Counted from the first letter of the stretch, positions 8,494 through 17,613 are shown. The stretch: 64,000 nucleotides of DNA from Thermoplasmatota archaeon (GCA_023381415.1 JAMCUN010000032.1:27025-91024), one strand, 5' to 3'. Notes: generated by a model not told the origin, from the sequence alone. Made by a program: numbers and translations.

Positions 8494-10437
8494 TTAAATT
8501 GTGTAATCCGCGACCTGAACGTACGGTACCTTCTGCAGGTTCCAGGAACCCGTTGAAGGGTCCCTCCTCCCAACAGTGAAGCACTTCCACTCCTTGTCAT
8601 CAAGTTTGGGATAATCTGTCCTGTAATAGTATCCAGGCCATCTGGTCTCCTTTCTGAACCTGAGGTGCTCACCGTGTGCTTCGGCAACGGTTATCCTGTG
8701 AACCATTTCCCAGCATCGCATCAGTTCGTGAAGGTTTCTGGCTGCTAGTTTTTCTGAATCCTCCCTCAGCTTCCCTATTCTCTTCAGCCCCTCTGCAAGG
8801 TAGGCATCGCTTGTCCTGTACCATGTGGAGATACCTCCCATGTACTCATCCATGATCTTCTGCAGTCTCCAGAGGGTCTGCTTCGGGAACAGATAGTTCG
8901 GGTTTATCTCCTCAGCCGTTGTTGCATCCTTGAACTGTTCATAGGTTTCCATAGGCTTGAAAACCTTCTTCTTCATCTCAGCTACCTTGGAATCATCTAT
9001 TGTAGGTTCGAAGTTCTGTTCAACTGAGTACCTTACAGCTTCCTTGCCGGCAATTCTCCCTTCTGCAAATGAACCGCTTGAGAATTTATGGGGTGAAGCA
9101 CCTGCATTATCGCCTATAGCGAAGAGCCCTTTAATTGTCGTCATCCTGTTATACTGCAGAGGGAAGAGCGTTTTGTATTCATCAGGCATCAGATCGTCTG
9201 GCCCGCATACCCACAATCCAGCACATCCTGAATGTGAGCCCATCAGGTATGGCTCAGCAGCAGCAATTTCTGACGGAGTCTTATCAGGTTCCACGTCATT
9301 AGCTGCCCACAGCAGGGCCTGGTCAACTGTCATGTCCAAGAAGTCTTCCCATGCTTCGTCAAGAACTTTCTTCGTCTTCTTCGGGTCACCGGCTCCCAAT
9401 TTTCCAATTGCCTCGTCTGTCCTCATCCAGATCGGGCCGCGTCCGTTGACCATTTCCTCTATCATCTGGTGGTTCCTCAGTGGAGTAGGGACTGGCGTGG
9501 CACTTGCGTACGGTTGGTAAGGCGCAATCGTTTCCACGTTCTCAGTGTAATCCTTCCCATATGCATTCGTTGCCTTGCTCTTGAACAGAAGGAACCACGC
9601 ACCAACAGGCCCGTACCCGTCTTTGAATCTTGTCGGTATGAACCTGTGTTCCATCTGTGTTGTATGGGCACCAGCTTCTATTGCCATCGCATAGCCAGAA
9701 CCGGTATTGAATACTGCATACCAGATCCTTCCCATTCCTTCGGCAGTGCTCTTGGGCCTGAAGAGGCCAGTCGCCCCCCCAGTAGCTATGATCACTGTCT
9801 TTGCCTTGAATACGTAGAATATTGGATCCCTGACACTGAACCCCACCGCACCTGCAACTCTCGTGGGGTCATTCTTGTCCATAAGCAGGTGAGTAATGAA
9901 GACCCTTTCGTACAGATTCTCTTCCCCAATTGCCTTCTTAGCCCCTTCTGCAACAATAGGCTTGTAGGACTCCCCGCTGATCATTATCTGCCACCTGCCT
10001 TCCCTCACGTACTTCCCGTTCTCGTCCTTCCACAGTGGCAGTCCCCACTTTTCGAATAAGTGGACGCTATCATCCACATTCCTTGCATAATCAGCAACTA
10101 GGTCTTCCCTCGAGACTCCCATCATGTCCAGATTTACGTATCTGACAAACTCTTCAAGAGCAATGGGTTTATTGTTCGTGAACTGCGACCTATCAGAAAG
10201 TCCCATGTAGCAGTTTATTGCGGAGAGGCCGTGAGCGACTGCTCCACTTCTCTCAATTGCGGCCTTCTCAACCAGTATGACTTTCTTTCCAGCAGCTTTT
10301 GCCCAGTAAGCAGCCTCGAATGCGGCACCGCATCCTGACATCCCTCCTCCAACTATCAGGACATCTGCTTCAACAGTCTTGGTCTTTATGTCAGATTCCT
10401 TGAACGTTTCCACTTTCCTGTACGACTCAACTGCCAT
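8494..10437 (-). CDS. aprA: Adenylylsulfate reductase, alpha subunit
   Basis: The catalytic flavoprotein of dissimilatory APS reductase, which converts APS plus two electrons to sulfite and AMP in the cytoplasm. At 647 residues it has family length. The FAD motif LIVGGGMSGCGAAFEA lies at residues 27-42, and RWQIMISGESYKP, RFKDGYGPVGAW and GSHSGCAGLWVCG are recognisable AprA segments around the active site. It follows aprB with a three-base gap and precedes qmoA, the standard aprBA-qmoABC order. Direction of the reaction cannot be read from this gene alone; the surrounding set favours sulfate reduction. Confidence 0.95.
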   Translation of the reverse strand: MAVESYRKVETFKESDIKTKTVEADVLIVGGGMSGCGAAFEAAYWAKAAGKKVILVEKAAIERSGAVAHGLSAINCYMGLSDRSQFTNNKPIALEEFVRYVNLDMMGVSREDLVADYARNVDDSVHLFEKWGLPLWKDENGKYVREGRWQIMISGESYKPIVAEGAKKAIGEENLYERVFITHLLMDKNDPTRVAGAVGFSVRDPIFYVFKAKTVIIATGGATGLFRPKSTAEGMGRIWYAVFNTGSGYAMAIEAGAHTTQMEHRFIPTRFKDGYGPVGAWFLLFKSKATNAYGKDYTENVETIAPYQPYASATPVPTPLRNHQMIEEMVNGRGPIWMRTDEAIGKLGAGDPKKTKKVLDEAWEDFLDMTVDQALLWAANDVEPDKTPSEIAAAEPYLMGSHSGCAGLWVCGPDDLMPDEYKTLFPLQYNRMTTIKGLFAIGDNAGASPHKFSSGSFAEGRIAGKEAVRYSVEQNFEPTIDDSKVAEMKKKVFKPMETYEQFKDATTAEEINPNYLFPKQTLWRLQKIMDEYMGGISTWYRTSDAYLAEGLKRIGKLREDSEKLAARNLHELMRCWEMVHRITVAEAHGEHLRFRKETRWPGYYYRTDYPKLDDKEWKCFTVGRRDPSTGSWNLQKVPYVQVADYTI

Positions 10438-10440
10438 GCT

Positions 10441-10893
10441 TTACCTCACCTTCTTTCTAATTGTGAACCTTGCAGGGTCCTTGCATTCCCTTCCTCCTGC
10501 GTAGTCCTTTGATTTGAGTTTGTCTAGCGTTGGTGCTTCTATTCCGCCGAAAGGATCAATTGAATCCCAAGGGGTAGTCCTGATGGGGAACTTGAATCTC
10601 TGTACCTTCCCGTTCCTGAATTTTGCTGTCCACATTATGGAGTCTGTCCCTCTCTTTGGAGTAACCTTTGCACCAAGAGGAACAAAGTCCGCATATCCCC
10701 TTACTTCAATTGCATCCTTCGGGCATGTCTTAACGCACGAGTAACATTCCCAGCACTGATCTGGTTCTTGATTGTACGCCTTCATTTTCACGCTGTCAAG
10801 AATCATTAGGTCGTTTGGGCAAATATATTGGCAAGCAGTTCTTGCAAGGGCTTTGCATCCATCACACTTGTTCGGATCAACATAAGTCGGCAT
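10441..10893 (-). CDS. aprB: Adenylylsulfate reductase, beta subunit
   Basis: The iron-sulfur subunit that feeds electrons to AprA. The eight cluster cysteines are at residues 10, 13, 21, 25 and 47, 50, 53, 57; the first motif has the longer spacing (CDGCKALARTACQYIC) characteristic of AprB. The C-terminal tail of about 85 residues would wrap around AprA. It is the first gene of the aprBA-qmoABC unit and lies behind an unusually long leader with hairpins and a palindromic operator. Confidence 0.95.
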   Translation of the reverse strand: MPTYVDPNKCDGCKALARTACQYICPNDLMILDSVKMKAYNQEPDQCWECYSCVKTCPKDAIEVRGYADFVPLGAKVTPKRGTDSIMWTAKFRNGKVQRFKFPIRTTPWDSIDPFGGIEAPTLDKLKSKDYAGGRECKDPARFTIRKKVR

Positions 10894-10903
10894 TCTTAAT
10901 ACA

Positions 10904-11010
10904 TCTCCGCAGCCTGACTGCCAGGTGCGCTCAAGTTATAATTCAGCCACCTCGTGATTAAACTCGAGTGTCGCCTGGGGAATCAGGTTACAACTGATTA
11001 GCTGTACACA
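10904..11010 (-). promoter_or_regulatory. Structured leader of the apr-qmo unit
   Basis: About 95-115 bases separate the probable TATA element (CATATATTG on the minus strand, near 11010-11019) from the aprB ATG. The leader contains a perfect hairpin AATCAG-GTTACAA-CTGATT (10981-10999), and a longer pairing between CCAGG and CCTGG that encloses a CTCG/CGAG stem. Most genes here look leaderless, so a long folded leader is an exception. No known riboswitch class was recognised. Confidence 0.4.
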
Positions 11011-11026
11011 ATATATGAATTTCAAC

Positions 11027-11040
11027 CCTTACTCATAAGG
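11027..11040. promoter_or_regulatory. Palindromic operator CCTTA-N4-TAAGG
   Basis: Exact palindrome CCTTACTCATAAGG upstream of the apr-qmo unit. Read on the minus strand it is followed by GTTGAAATTCATATATTG, which includes the likely TATA box. The GAAATTCAT flank is shared with the dsrC site, so palindrome plus promoter element recur as a unit. Confidence 0.7.
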
Positions 11041-11721
11041 CATTTTGGGGGTGATGCAAATTAGGGATATCGGAAAAAACTATGGAACGAGGCTGTAAAG
11101 ATGAAAGTGTTTAGCAAAGATAGAGATCAGTTCATTGTGAATAGCTAGGCATTTTCCCGATCAATAACAGTTGAAATAAGGACTGACACTATTTCCAAAC
11201 TCATTTGGATTTGCCTGAGCTATTACCCGCATTCCGGCCGCGGTTAGATGGGTGTGAATCTCATTTTTGTGGGATGCATCTCATTCCGGAAGCGTTCATC
11301 TCCAGGATACTGAGGAAAGGGGGAAATGCAATGAACTGAATGATAGAAACGGCAGGTTTCGACTTTCGAGCAATAGGAAGATGAGGGTAAAGAATTGATT
11401 GTTGTATTGCAACCAACACTGAGCAAGGGAAGAGAAGATCCCCTTATTTTCTAAGGTTGTATGTGATAGACATATAAAAGGGAATGAATTGGAATGAATT
11501 CCAATATTTCTGTACCGCAAATTTTGTCTCAGTTCAGATTGAAAGGTTAAGATGGTAGGCGGGAGGGATTGTTCACTGCTGAAGTATGCTATGAATGCAA
11601 GCCAGGCTGGAAAAGTCAGAGGTGGAAATATACCTCATCCCTAAGGGTATGTTATTAAGCCAAATTTCAGGATAAATCAACTAGTCCTCGTAAGGGGAAT
11701 TTGAGTCCTGGAGTATGATTT
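11041..11721. other. Long intergenic region between apr operator and sat
   Basis: No convincing gene. A good TATA box (CATATAAAAGG, about 11470-11480, plus strand) is followed by a near-palindrome TTGGAATGAATTCCAA. A 30-codon frame (11552-11644) starts with ATG behind GAAAGG and overlaps the sat operator-like site; it could be a leader peptide but nothing confirms it. ORF-track entries here on the minus strand look random. Confidence 0.4.
11633..11646. promoter_or_regulatory. Imperfect copy of the palindromic operator before sat
   Basis: CCTCATCCCTAAGG differs from CCTTA-N4-TAAGG at one half-site base. It is followed on the plus strand by GTATGTTATTAAG, similar to the flank GTATGAAATTAATAA at the winged-helix gene site. 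It lies 76 bases before the sat ATG. Confidence 0.5.
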
Positions 11722-12993
11722 ATGATGACGAGTTATGTTGGTCACAACGGAAAAACAATAGTAGACAGGGTAGAGGCCGATGGAAGAGAAGGAAGGTTAG
11801 GCGGGATGCTTACCATTCCTGTGAGAAGAGAAATTGCCCACGAGATAATTAGCTTATCTTATGGCTTCTTCACTCCTCTCGAAGGCTTCATGAACCGAGA
11901 ACAGGTGGAGAGTACGCTGAATGAGATGGAACTGCCGGATGGGACGCTCTGGAGTATTCCAATTGTTTTTGATCTTGCTCCAGAAAAGATATCCGAGTAC
12001 GGACTGCGCTCTGGCGATGAGGTTCTGCTCGAATACGACGGTTCGCCGATCGCAAGGTTTTCGATGGATGATATCTTTGATTACAACACGGATGAAATGT
12101 CAGAAAAGACATACGGTACAAAAGACCTGAAGCATCCGGGAGTTAAAAGGACGCACTCATATCAAGGCAAATTTATTGGGGGTAAAGTAACTCTGGTAAA
12201 TGAGCCAAAATTCAATCCACCTTACGACAGGTTCTGGATGACGCCCAAGCAGCATATCGATGCGTTCAGAAAGAAGAAATGGAAACACATAGTTGCCCAT
12301 CAGACGAGAAATGTTCCTCATACCGGCCACGAGGCGCTGATGAAACAGGCCTGGTTTGCAGCCAATGAGGATATGCCAGTTGACCAGATCAGAACAGGTA
12401 TCCTGGTAAATGCAATCATAGGAGAGAAGAGGGTGGGGGATTACATCGACGAATCGATACTGCTAACACAGGATGCACTGAGGCAGTATGGTTATTTCAG
12501 GGAGGACGTCCACATGGTCACTTTCACACTATGGGACATGAGATATGCCGGGCCGAGGGAAGCGATATTCCATGCAATTCTCAGAACGAACCTAGGTTGC
12601 ACTCACCACATGTTTGGCAGAGACCATGCAGGCGTTGGGAATTTCTACAGGCCATACGACGCACAGGACTTACTGAAGCAGTACAGGGAAAAACTGAGCA
12701 TTAAACCTGTCTTCCTCATGGAAAACTGGTACTGCCCTGAGTGCGCGGAAGTGACGAATGCGTCCGTCTGCGGTCATGAAAAGAAGGCTCAAAATTTCAG
12801 CGGAACATTGCTTAGGAGCATACTGACCGATGGTGTGAAGCCGACAAAGAAGGTCATGAGACCAGAAGTATTCGATGTTGTGATGAAAAGTGCGTCAGAT
12901 TATGGTGTTGGATCACCATTTGTCACGGAGAAGTACCTTGCATCTAGGAGGCCAATTTTCAATCTCAGAAAAATGGAGGTGCAGAAGGCATGA
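11722..12993 (+). CDS. sat: ATP sulfurylase (sulfate adenylyltransferase)
   Basis: Activates sulfate with ATP to APS and PPi, the first step of sulfate reduction. The 423-residue protein is a single-domain Sat of dissimilatory type without an APS kinase tail. The nucleotide-binding motif QTRNVPHTGHE is at residues 194-204 and GRDHAGVG follows near 300. A C-terminal pair of CxxC/CxxH-like cysteines (CPECAEV and SVCGHE) suggests a zinc site, as seen in some archaeal and bacterial homologues. GGAG lies eight bases before the ATG. The next gene overlaps its stop, so the two are co-translated. Confidence 0.95.
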   Translation: MMTSYVGHNGKTIVDRVEADGREGRLGGMLTIPVRREIAHEIISLSYGFFTPLEGFMNREQVESTLNEMELPDGTLWSIPIVFDLAPEKISEYGLRSGDEVLLEYDGSPIARFSMDDIFDYNTDEMSEKTYGTKDLKHPGVKRTHSYQGKFIGGKVTLVNEPKFNPPYDRFWMTPKQHIDAFRKKKWKHIVAHQTRNVPHTGHEALMKQAWFAANEDMPVDQIRTGILVNAIIGEKRVGDYIDESILLTQDALRQYGYFREDVHMVTFTLWDMRYAGPREAIFHAILRTNLGCTHHMFGRDHAGVGNFYRPYDAQDLLKQYREKLSIKPVFLMENWYCPECAEVTNASVCGHEKKAQNFSGTLLRSILTDGVKPTKKVMRPEVFDVVMKSASDYGVGSPFVTEKYLASRRPIFNLRKMEVQKA

Positions 12994-13307
12994 CAGGAAA
13001 GGGAAACGTGAAAATCAATGTCTGGATCAACGAGGAACGCCTTGATGCTCTCAGGAAGGCGGGACTGGACAGGCTTGCGAAGGAAGAGTTCGCTGGAATG
13101 ATGCTTCTGGAAGTCACCTGCACGGAAGAGCAGAAGGACAAGCTACTGGAACAGTACCCCACGGCCAAATACGACTCATCTACAACACATTCAATAGAGC
13201 TACTCCCGAGGGAAGTAAAGGATAAGATATTCGAAACATCCTTACAACTGCGCTCCACCGGTCCAGAGGTAATAGAAAATATGCTGTCCAGAGGTGGAGG
13301 TAAATAG
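12990..13307 (+). CDS. Small sat-linked protein of unknown function
   Basis: A 105-residue soluble protein whose ATG overlaps the sat stop (ATGA), implying tight coupling with ATP sulfurylase. It is charged, has one cysteine, and the middle looks like an alpha/beta fold; no known motif was recognised. A small unassigned ORF is also known next to sat in the Archaeoglobus sat-apr locus, but whether the two are related cannot be judged here. It could be a Sat accessory or regulator; this is inference from the overlap only. Confidence 0.8.
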   Translation: MTGKGNVKINVWINEERLDALRKAGLDRLAKEEFAGMMLLEVTCTEEQKDKLLEQYPTAKYDSSTTHSIELLPREVKDKIFETSLQLRSTGPEVIENMLSRGGGK

Positions 13308-13452
13308 GATTTATCGCCCGGAAGAATTGATCTGCCTTCACTTTTCTATATTTTTTCTATATGCTTTTCCTGTATAAACAATGAAAATTGTGGCCCTTTT
13401 TTCAATCCCGCTGATGAAATATCATTGACACTTTCAGGAAGGTAACATCTAC

Positions 13453-13466
13453 CCTCACCGATTAGG
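13453..13466. promoter_or_regulatory. Imperfect copy of the palindromic operator before tauE
   Basis: CCTCACCGATTAGG has one mismatch in each half-site to CCTTA-N4-TAAGG. It lies 50 bases before the GTG of the TauE-like gene, a spacing like that of the exact copies, and is followed by an AT-rich TATA-like stretch. Confidence 0.4.
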
Positions 13467-13515
13467 TCATAACTTGATAATTCAGTTCCATTATAAGGAG
13501 TGGTAGGGGGACTCA

Positions 13516-14373
13516 GTGATCACAATACTCGAATATTTTTTGCTGGTGCTAACTATAGCTTACGCCGCAGGATTCATAGGTGCCCTAGTGGGAATGGGGG
13601 GTGGCGTGATCATCTCTCCCGTGCTCACACTTCTGTTCGGGGTCCCCGTTGCCATAGCGGCTGGAGCCAGTCTACTGGCAGTCATCGGTACTTCCAGCGG
13701 CGCAGGATTTACGGCCTACGGCAAGAACACTCCAGCCAATTATCGAATCGGGCTGCTCCTGATGACAGTAAGCACGGTAGGTGCCATTCTTGGAGCTGTA
13801 ACGACAATATTCCTTTCTAAAAGTATAAGGTCAGAATGGATAATATACATCATTTTTGGGGTTGCCATGATGGCCTGTGCTGCCGCTCTTTTCAGATCCA
13901 AAACAGAAGAAGATGCCGATCAAGCAATCAAAGACCCTCTCGCAACGAAGCTGAACCTTCACTCATCCTATTATGAAGAATCAACAAAGAAAAGGATCAC
14001 GTATTACCCCAGGAACATACCATTCGGAATGGGGCTGAACTTCGTTGCGGGCATTCTGGGAGGGATGTTCGGGATCGGGGGAGGGGCATTCAACAACATC
14101 TCAATGAACGGCATAATGAAATTCCCTATGAAGGTATCTGCGGCAACAAGCAACCTCATCAATGGGGTAACAGCTGCATCGAGTTTCGGAGTATACTACC
14201 TCACTGGAAACGTATATCCGCTGATAGCAGTGCCAGCAGTAATAGGAATCATACTCGGTTCGATTTCTGGGAGACGGGTGCTATCGAAGGCAAAGACACC
14301 CGTGGTGCGTTTTGTGTTCATCGCTATCCTGGTAGCGATAGGTGTTGAAATGATTATGAAAGGGGTGGCATAG
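13516..14373 (+). CDS. TauE/SafE-family membrane transporter
   Basis: A 285-residue protein with eight or so hydrophobic segments in two similar halves. Each half starts with the glycine-rich family signature: GALVGMGGGVIISP near the N-terminus and GGMFGIGGGAFNN in the second half. The family moves organosulfonates, sulfite, sulfoacetate and related anions. The start is GTG behind GGTAGGGGG. Placed between sat and the other sulfur genes and paired with a DUF1634 protein two bases downstream, it is a candidate sulfate or sulfite carrier; the substrate is inferred from context only. Confidence 0.88.
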   Translation: MITILEYFLLVLTIAYAAGFIGALVGMGGGVIISPVLTLLFGVPVAIAAGASLLAVIGTSSGAGFTAYGKNTPANYRIGLLLMTVSTVGAILGAVTTIFLSKSIRSEWIIYIIFGVAMMACAAALFRSKTEEDADQAIKDPLATKLNLHSSYYEESTKKRITYYPRNIPFGMGLNFVAGILGGMFGIGGGAFNNISMNGIMKFPMKVSAATSNLINGVTAASSFGVYYLTGNVYPLIAVPAVIGIILGSISGRRVLSKAKTPVVRFVFIAILVAIGVEMIMKGVA

Positions 14374-14374
14374 G

Positions 14375-14779
14375 ATGGATCCAGCTTTACCGAGGATTAT
14401 GACAAGAAAGGTATTGCGATATGGCATATACATCAGCATTGGATTTGCGGTCTTAGGGGCAATTATGATTTTCATTTCATTCAGGTGCATAAATAGCAAT
14501 TTCACCCAGCTGATATCTTCAGGAGGAGTCAACGAGAATCTACTGTCAGCTTTCAGCATATCAGACAATGGAACGAGGTTGTCAGACTTCTTGGCCGGGG
14601 TAGGGATGATAGCACTTGTCGCAATTCCTATAGCCAGGATAGGATTGACAATCTGCGAATTTGCATGCGAAAGGGAAACGTTCTACACTGTAATCGCTGT
14701 CCTGGTCCTGATAGTTCTGGCAATTAGTTTCCTGGTCGTTGGTCCTATGGAAGCCGGATATGGCCTGTTCCACATTTGA
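14375..14779 (+). CDS. DUF1634 membrane protein, TauE partner
   Basis: A 134-residue protein with three hydrophobic segments. The middle segment with IPIARIGLTICEFACERE matches the DUF1634 pattern, where a conserved Arg/Glu-containing stretch links two helices. DUF1634 genes are commonly found directly after TauE/SafE genes in archaea and bacteria, as here with a one-base gap. Its role is unknown; it is probably a small subunit of the exporter or importer. Confidence 0.82.
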   Translation: MDPALPRIMTRKVLRYGIYISIGFAVLGAIMIFISFRCINSNFTQLISSGGVNENLLSAFSISDNGTRLSDFLAGVGMIALVAIPIARIGLTICEFACERETFYTVIAVLVLIVLAISFLVVGPMEAGYGLFHI

Positions 14780-14988
14780 AAGGAGCTGAAGAGTAATTCA
14801 GTGCGGTGTAATGGGAACGGGGGTTAAGCACGAGAAGAGGGAATTTGCCGGGGAATTGAATGGGATATGTAGGAGAAAGAAGTATGCTCCGCGACATTCA
14901 GGCAGTCTCTGCAAATGATGTAGCAGTGAAAAGGGGTCAAAATGATTCCATAGTTGTCTAAGGAGAAATTTTGGCAATTTCTAGGCCT

Positions 14989-16389
14989 TCATGCAAACTC
15001 GAAGTAGGAGGAAGATTTATCGTCGTAGAATCCCATCTGCCAGGAGTTTGGTGTATTGATCATGTAGGGGGTCATGTAGTAACTGTTAAGTGGCTCAAGG
15101 CCGGAAGGAAGGGTACCGAAAGAGACATTGGATATCGACCCGTTGAAGGAGAAGGAATTGATTCCGGATGGCGTAAATCCTGATATCTCGAGCTGCGTGT
15201 ACGCGGCGCAGAAAGGAGGTCCATCGTATTCCATACTCGCATTCCACCATCTTTCGTTACCGGTTATGTTTTCGTCAACAATCTGGAAGAGGATTGTACG
15301 TTTCTCCATCTCGTAATAAATAGTCATCTGAATTATCGATTTACAAGGGGTTTTGAATCCAGGCATGAAATAATTGTTGACATTCTCCGGATAATATTCT
15401 GCAATTGCATCCTTGCCATTTACGTGCCAGGGTGCTATAACCCCACCAGGGTCAAGATCGATCCCCAGCTGGAAAAAACCGTTGCTTGTCGGATTAGTTG
15501 CGCCCGTATAGTTCATCACATTTATCTGTATGCTGAATGTGTCGTATTGGACTGAACTCCAATTGTCTAGGACTATATCCGCACTTATGATGTCGAAAGG
15601 AGGAAGCAATGAAGCAAGTGACCCGGATCCTTCACCGTACCCCTCCATCACGTTGTACCCAGGGATGTTCCTACCGATCTCATAGCTTGCGAAAATTATG
15701 TCGCTGAAATATACCGTCCCAGAAAGTGACGCCAGTTCTATTCCAGAATACGTATTCCCATAGGGTGCGCTTAAATTAGCAAAGACGTTTGAAGTTCCGT
15801 CCACAAAGACCTGGAGCATCCAGGATGGTTCCAGAAAGGACCCAAGGTTTACGAGGTTTCCTGTTATAAGCAACCATGTTTGCATTTCCTCCAAACCTCC
15901 TTGAAATATCCTAGCAACATGGCCGGCAAACGAACTGACGCTAACCAGGTCACCAGAAACAGAAACGGAGGCAATTATCCTACCAGAAGAATTGGTCACT
16001 GCAAACATGCCTGCTCCAATAGCTGAGTCGACAGCGAATTGAAATGAGACAACAGGGTCATTCGGCACCACATTTCTATCAGTAGCTACCACAGTTCCAG
16101 CAGCTAAAGAAAGAGAAGCCTCTCCCATAAAAGAGGGATTTCCGGTTATAGGAGGAATTTTGGTGCCACTTTCTAAATTCCACCCATAGTCAGCGATGTT
16201 AGTGCCTGAATTGAACAATGAAACATAATCGAAACTTGAGGAGAGAGGTGAAACAGGGACAACTGCCTGGTCGGAGCCAGATGATGAGATAGGGAGGGAG
16301 AATGGCCTTCTTAATTCTTCGCCTACTGTAGAGACTGTTACTATTACAATAATGATCGCCAATGCCTCTATTTTCTTTAAATCAGTCAC
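14989..16389 (-). CDS. Secreted or membrane-anchored surface protein
   Basis: A 466-residue protein with one hydrophobic N-terminal segment (residues about 9-25), after which the chain is rich in Ser, Thr, Asn, Gly and aromatic residues and in predicted beta strands, with several NxS/T sites. This is typical of extracytoplasmic archaeal proteins, possibly a beta-sandwich or lectin-like fold. No catalytic motif was recognised. It starts at GTG and lies alone, divergent from the acetate-permease-like gene. A degenerate copy of the island's palindrome lies about 140 bases upstream. Function unknown. Confidence 0.8.
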   Translation of the reverse strand: MTDLKKIEALAIIIVIVTVSTVGEELRRPFSLPISSSGSDQAVVPVSPLSSSFDYVSLFNSGTNIADYGWNLESGTKIPPITGNPSFMGEASLSLAAGTVVATDRNVVPNDPVVSFQFAVDSAIGAGMFAVTNSSGRIIASVSVSGDLVSVSSFAGHVARIFQGGLEEMQTWLLITGNLVNLGSFLEPSWMLQVFVDGTSNVFANLSAPYGNTYSGIELASLSGTVYFSDIIFASYEIGRNIPGYNVMEGYGEGSGSLASLLPPFDIISADIVLDNWSSVQYDTFSIQINVMNYTGATNPTSNGFFQLGIDLDPGGVIAPWHVNGKDAIAEYYPENVNNYFMPGFKTPCKSIIQMTIYYEMEKRTILFQIVDENITGNERWWNASMEYDGPPFCAAYTQLEISGFTPSGINSFSFNGSISNVSFGTLPSGLEPLNSYYMTPYMINTPNSWQMGFYDDKSSSYFEFA

Positions 16390-16947
16390 ACCGATCGCCC
16401 TTTTTTGACTGCCGGAAACACTAATGTTCCAAGCTGTTGACTAAGTTTTGTCCAAACGTATGGACAGTACGGAAAGATGCATCTTCGAATTCACAGTTCT
16501 TAATATCGAGGGGAAAGAAAAGATGAATTCCATACCGGTAAGGGGTAACACATGAGTTTAGTGATTCATGATTTCCACAAGTTTCCACTTATTGGGAAGT
16601 AACTTGTACGGCCTCTGAACGAGTAACTTTGGAGGTCCCAGCCTTATCTTGTAATTTCTAGGTCATCTGTCTAATTGTTTCTTAAGAGGAATATCCATCT
16701 CTCTCCATTATTGATAATCAAGACTGGCTGCAAAGTGGAGCTCCACGACAACGATCAGACTCAGTTGGTATTGTATGCACTTTCATTCACCATTTTCCCA
16801 TGGTTACTGAGGCCTTGGACGGACATCGGAATTGGGCAAATTTCGACAATCTCTTTGATTGTTACATCAGTAGTTTTACCCTTACTGATAAGGTTTGTTC
16901 CTTAATATGATCAATGAGATTGAACACACATCAGGGGGTATAATCAA
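16390..16947. other. Intergenic region between surface protein and permease
   Basis: Contains a degenerate palindrome copy CCATACCGGTAAGG (16530-16543; minus-strand reading followed by AATTCAT) and an exact copy at 16880-16893. The ORF-track frame 16675-16905 is hydrophobic but runs through the exact operator and has no promoter or ribosome site, so I do not call it. Confidence 0.4.
16880..16893. promoter_or_regulatory. Palindromic operator CCTTA-N4-TAAGG
   Basis: Exact palindrome CCTTACTGATAAGG, 55 bases before the ATG of the acetate-permease-like gene. It is followed by TTTGTTCCTTAATATG, an AT-rich element at the distance seen after the other copies. Confidence 0.65.
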
Positions 16948-17613
16948 ATGAGTGAAGAAGTAAAGAAAGGAGATCCAACCGCGCTTGGAATCTTTGCTTA
17001 TGGATTCGGTCTCATGATACTTTCTCTGTATGCTCTCGGAGTGTACAACTGGGGAGAACATCTGACGCTGATGGCTCCAGCCCTTGTCTTCAGCGGCTTG
17101 TTCCTTCTCGTAGCTGCAAACTGGGAATACAACAACGGCAATACTTTCGGAGCTACCGCATTCGGAACATATTCAGGGTTCTTCCTGACGTTTGCTGTGC
17201 TTTCATTCGCCCTGAAACTTGGGTGGGTGACGGATGTTGAGCACGCACATCTGGTAGGAATGATGGCGCTTGCCTTTGTATTCATGACTTTCATATACTG
17301 GGTGGGCAGTTTCAAGATGACTCTGGTCCACAATCTGATGCTGTTCGTGCTCTTGATAACATTCATACTCTGGGCTCTTCCACTGCTCAGTATGACTGAC
17401 GCTTCTACCACCATTCTCGGAAAGATGCCAGGAGCGGTATTTCCAGCTGGAGTTGCAGGAATCATAGACGTTGTGTTCACAACATACCTGGCAGGTGCAG
17501 TCGTCATAAACGATAGGTGGGTAAACGCAGGATCTCGGCCTCCGCTACCCTTATTCCCACTGGGAAAGAAGACGGTAAAGACCAATCAGCCAGTGACACA
17601 TCCCGGAAAGTAG
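16948..17613 (+). CDS. Acetate/succinate permease-like protein (GPR1/FUN34/YaaH family)
   Basis: A 221-residue membrane protein with six hydrophobic segments. The family signature near the N-terminus is GDPTALGIFAYGF (NPAPLGL-like), and WEYNNGNTFGATAFGTYSGF is the conserved second motif. Relatives carry acetate, succinate or protons. AGGGGGT precedes the ATG. It carries an exact copy of the sulfur-island palindrome upstream, so acetate may be an electron donor taken up for, or a product excreted during, sulfate respiration; which of these cannot be decided. A hairpin terminator follows its stop. Confidence 0.88.
   Translation: MSEEVKKGDPTALGIFAYGFGLMILSLYALGVYNWGEHLTLMAPALVFSGLFLLVAANWEYNNGNTFGATAFGTYSGFFLTFAVLSFALKLGWVTDVEHAHLVGMMALAFVFMTFIYWVGSFKMTLVHNLMLFVLLITFILWALPLLSMTDASTTILGKMPGAVFPAGVAGIIDVVFTTYLAGAVVINDRWVNAGSRPPLPLFPLGKKTVKTNQPVTHPGK

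Noticed and set aside
10904-10990. tRNA-like folding in the apr leader
   Set aside because: Some stems form, but there is no T-arm consensus, no proper anticodon arm and no acceptor pairing.
11552-11644. 30-codon frame before sat
   Set aside because: Too short to support, overlaps the operator-like site; kept only as a note in the intergenic entry.
14810-14920. 35-codon frame after the DUF1634 gene
   Set aside because: No promoter or ribosome site and no recognisable pattern.
16675-16905. 76-residue hydrophobic frame
   Set aside because: TTG start without a promoter or ribosome site, and it runs through the exact operator palindrome at 16880-16893.
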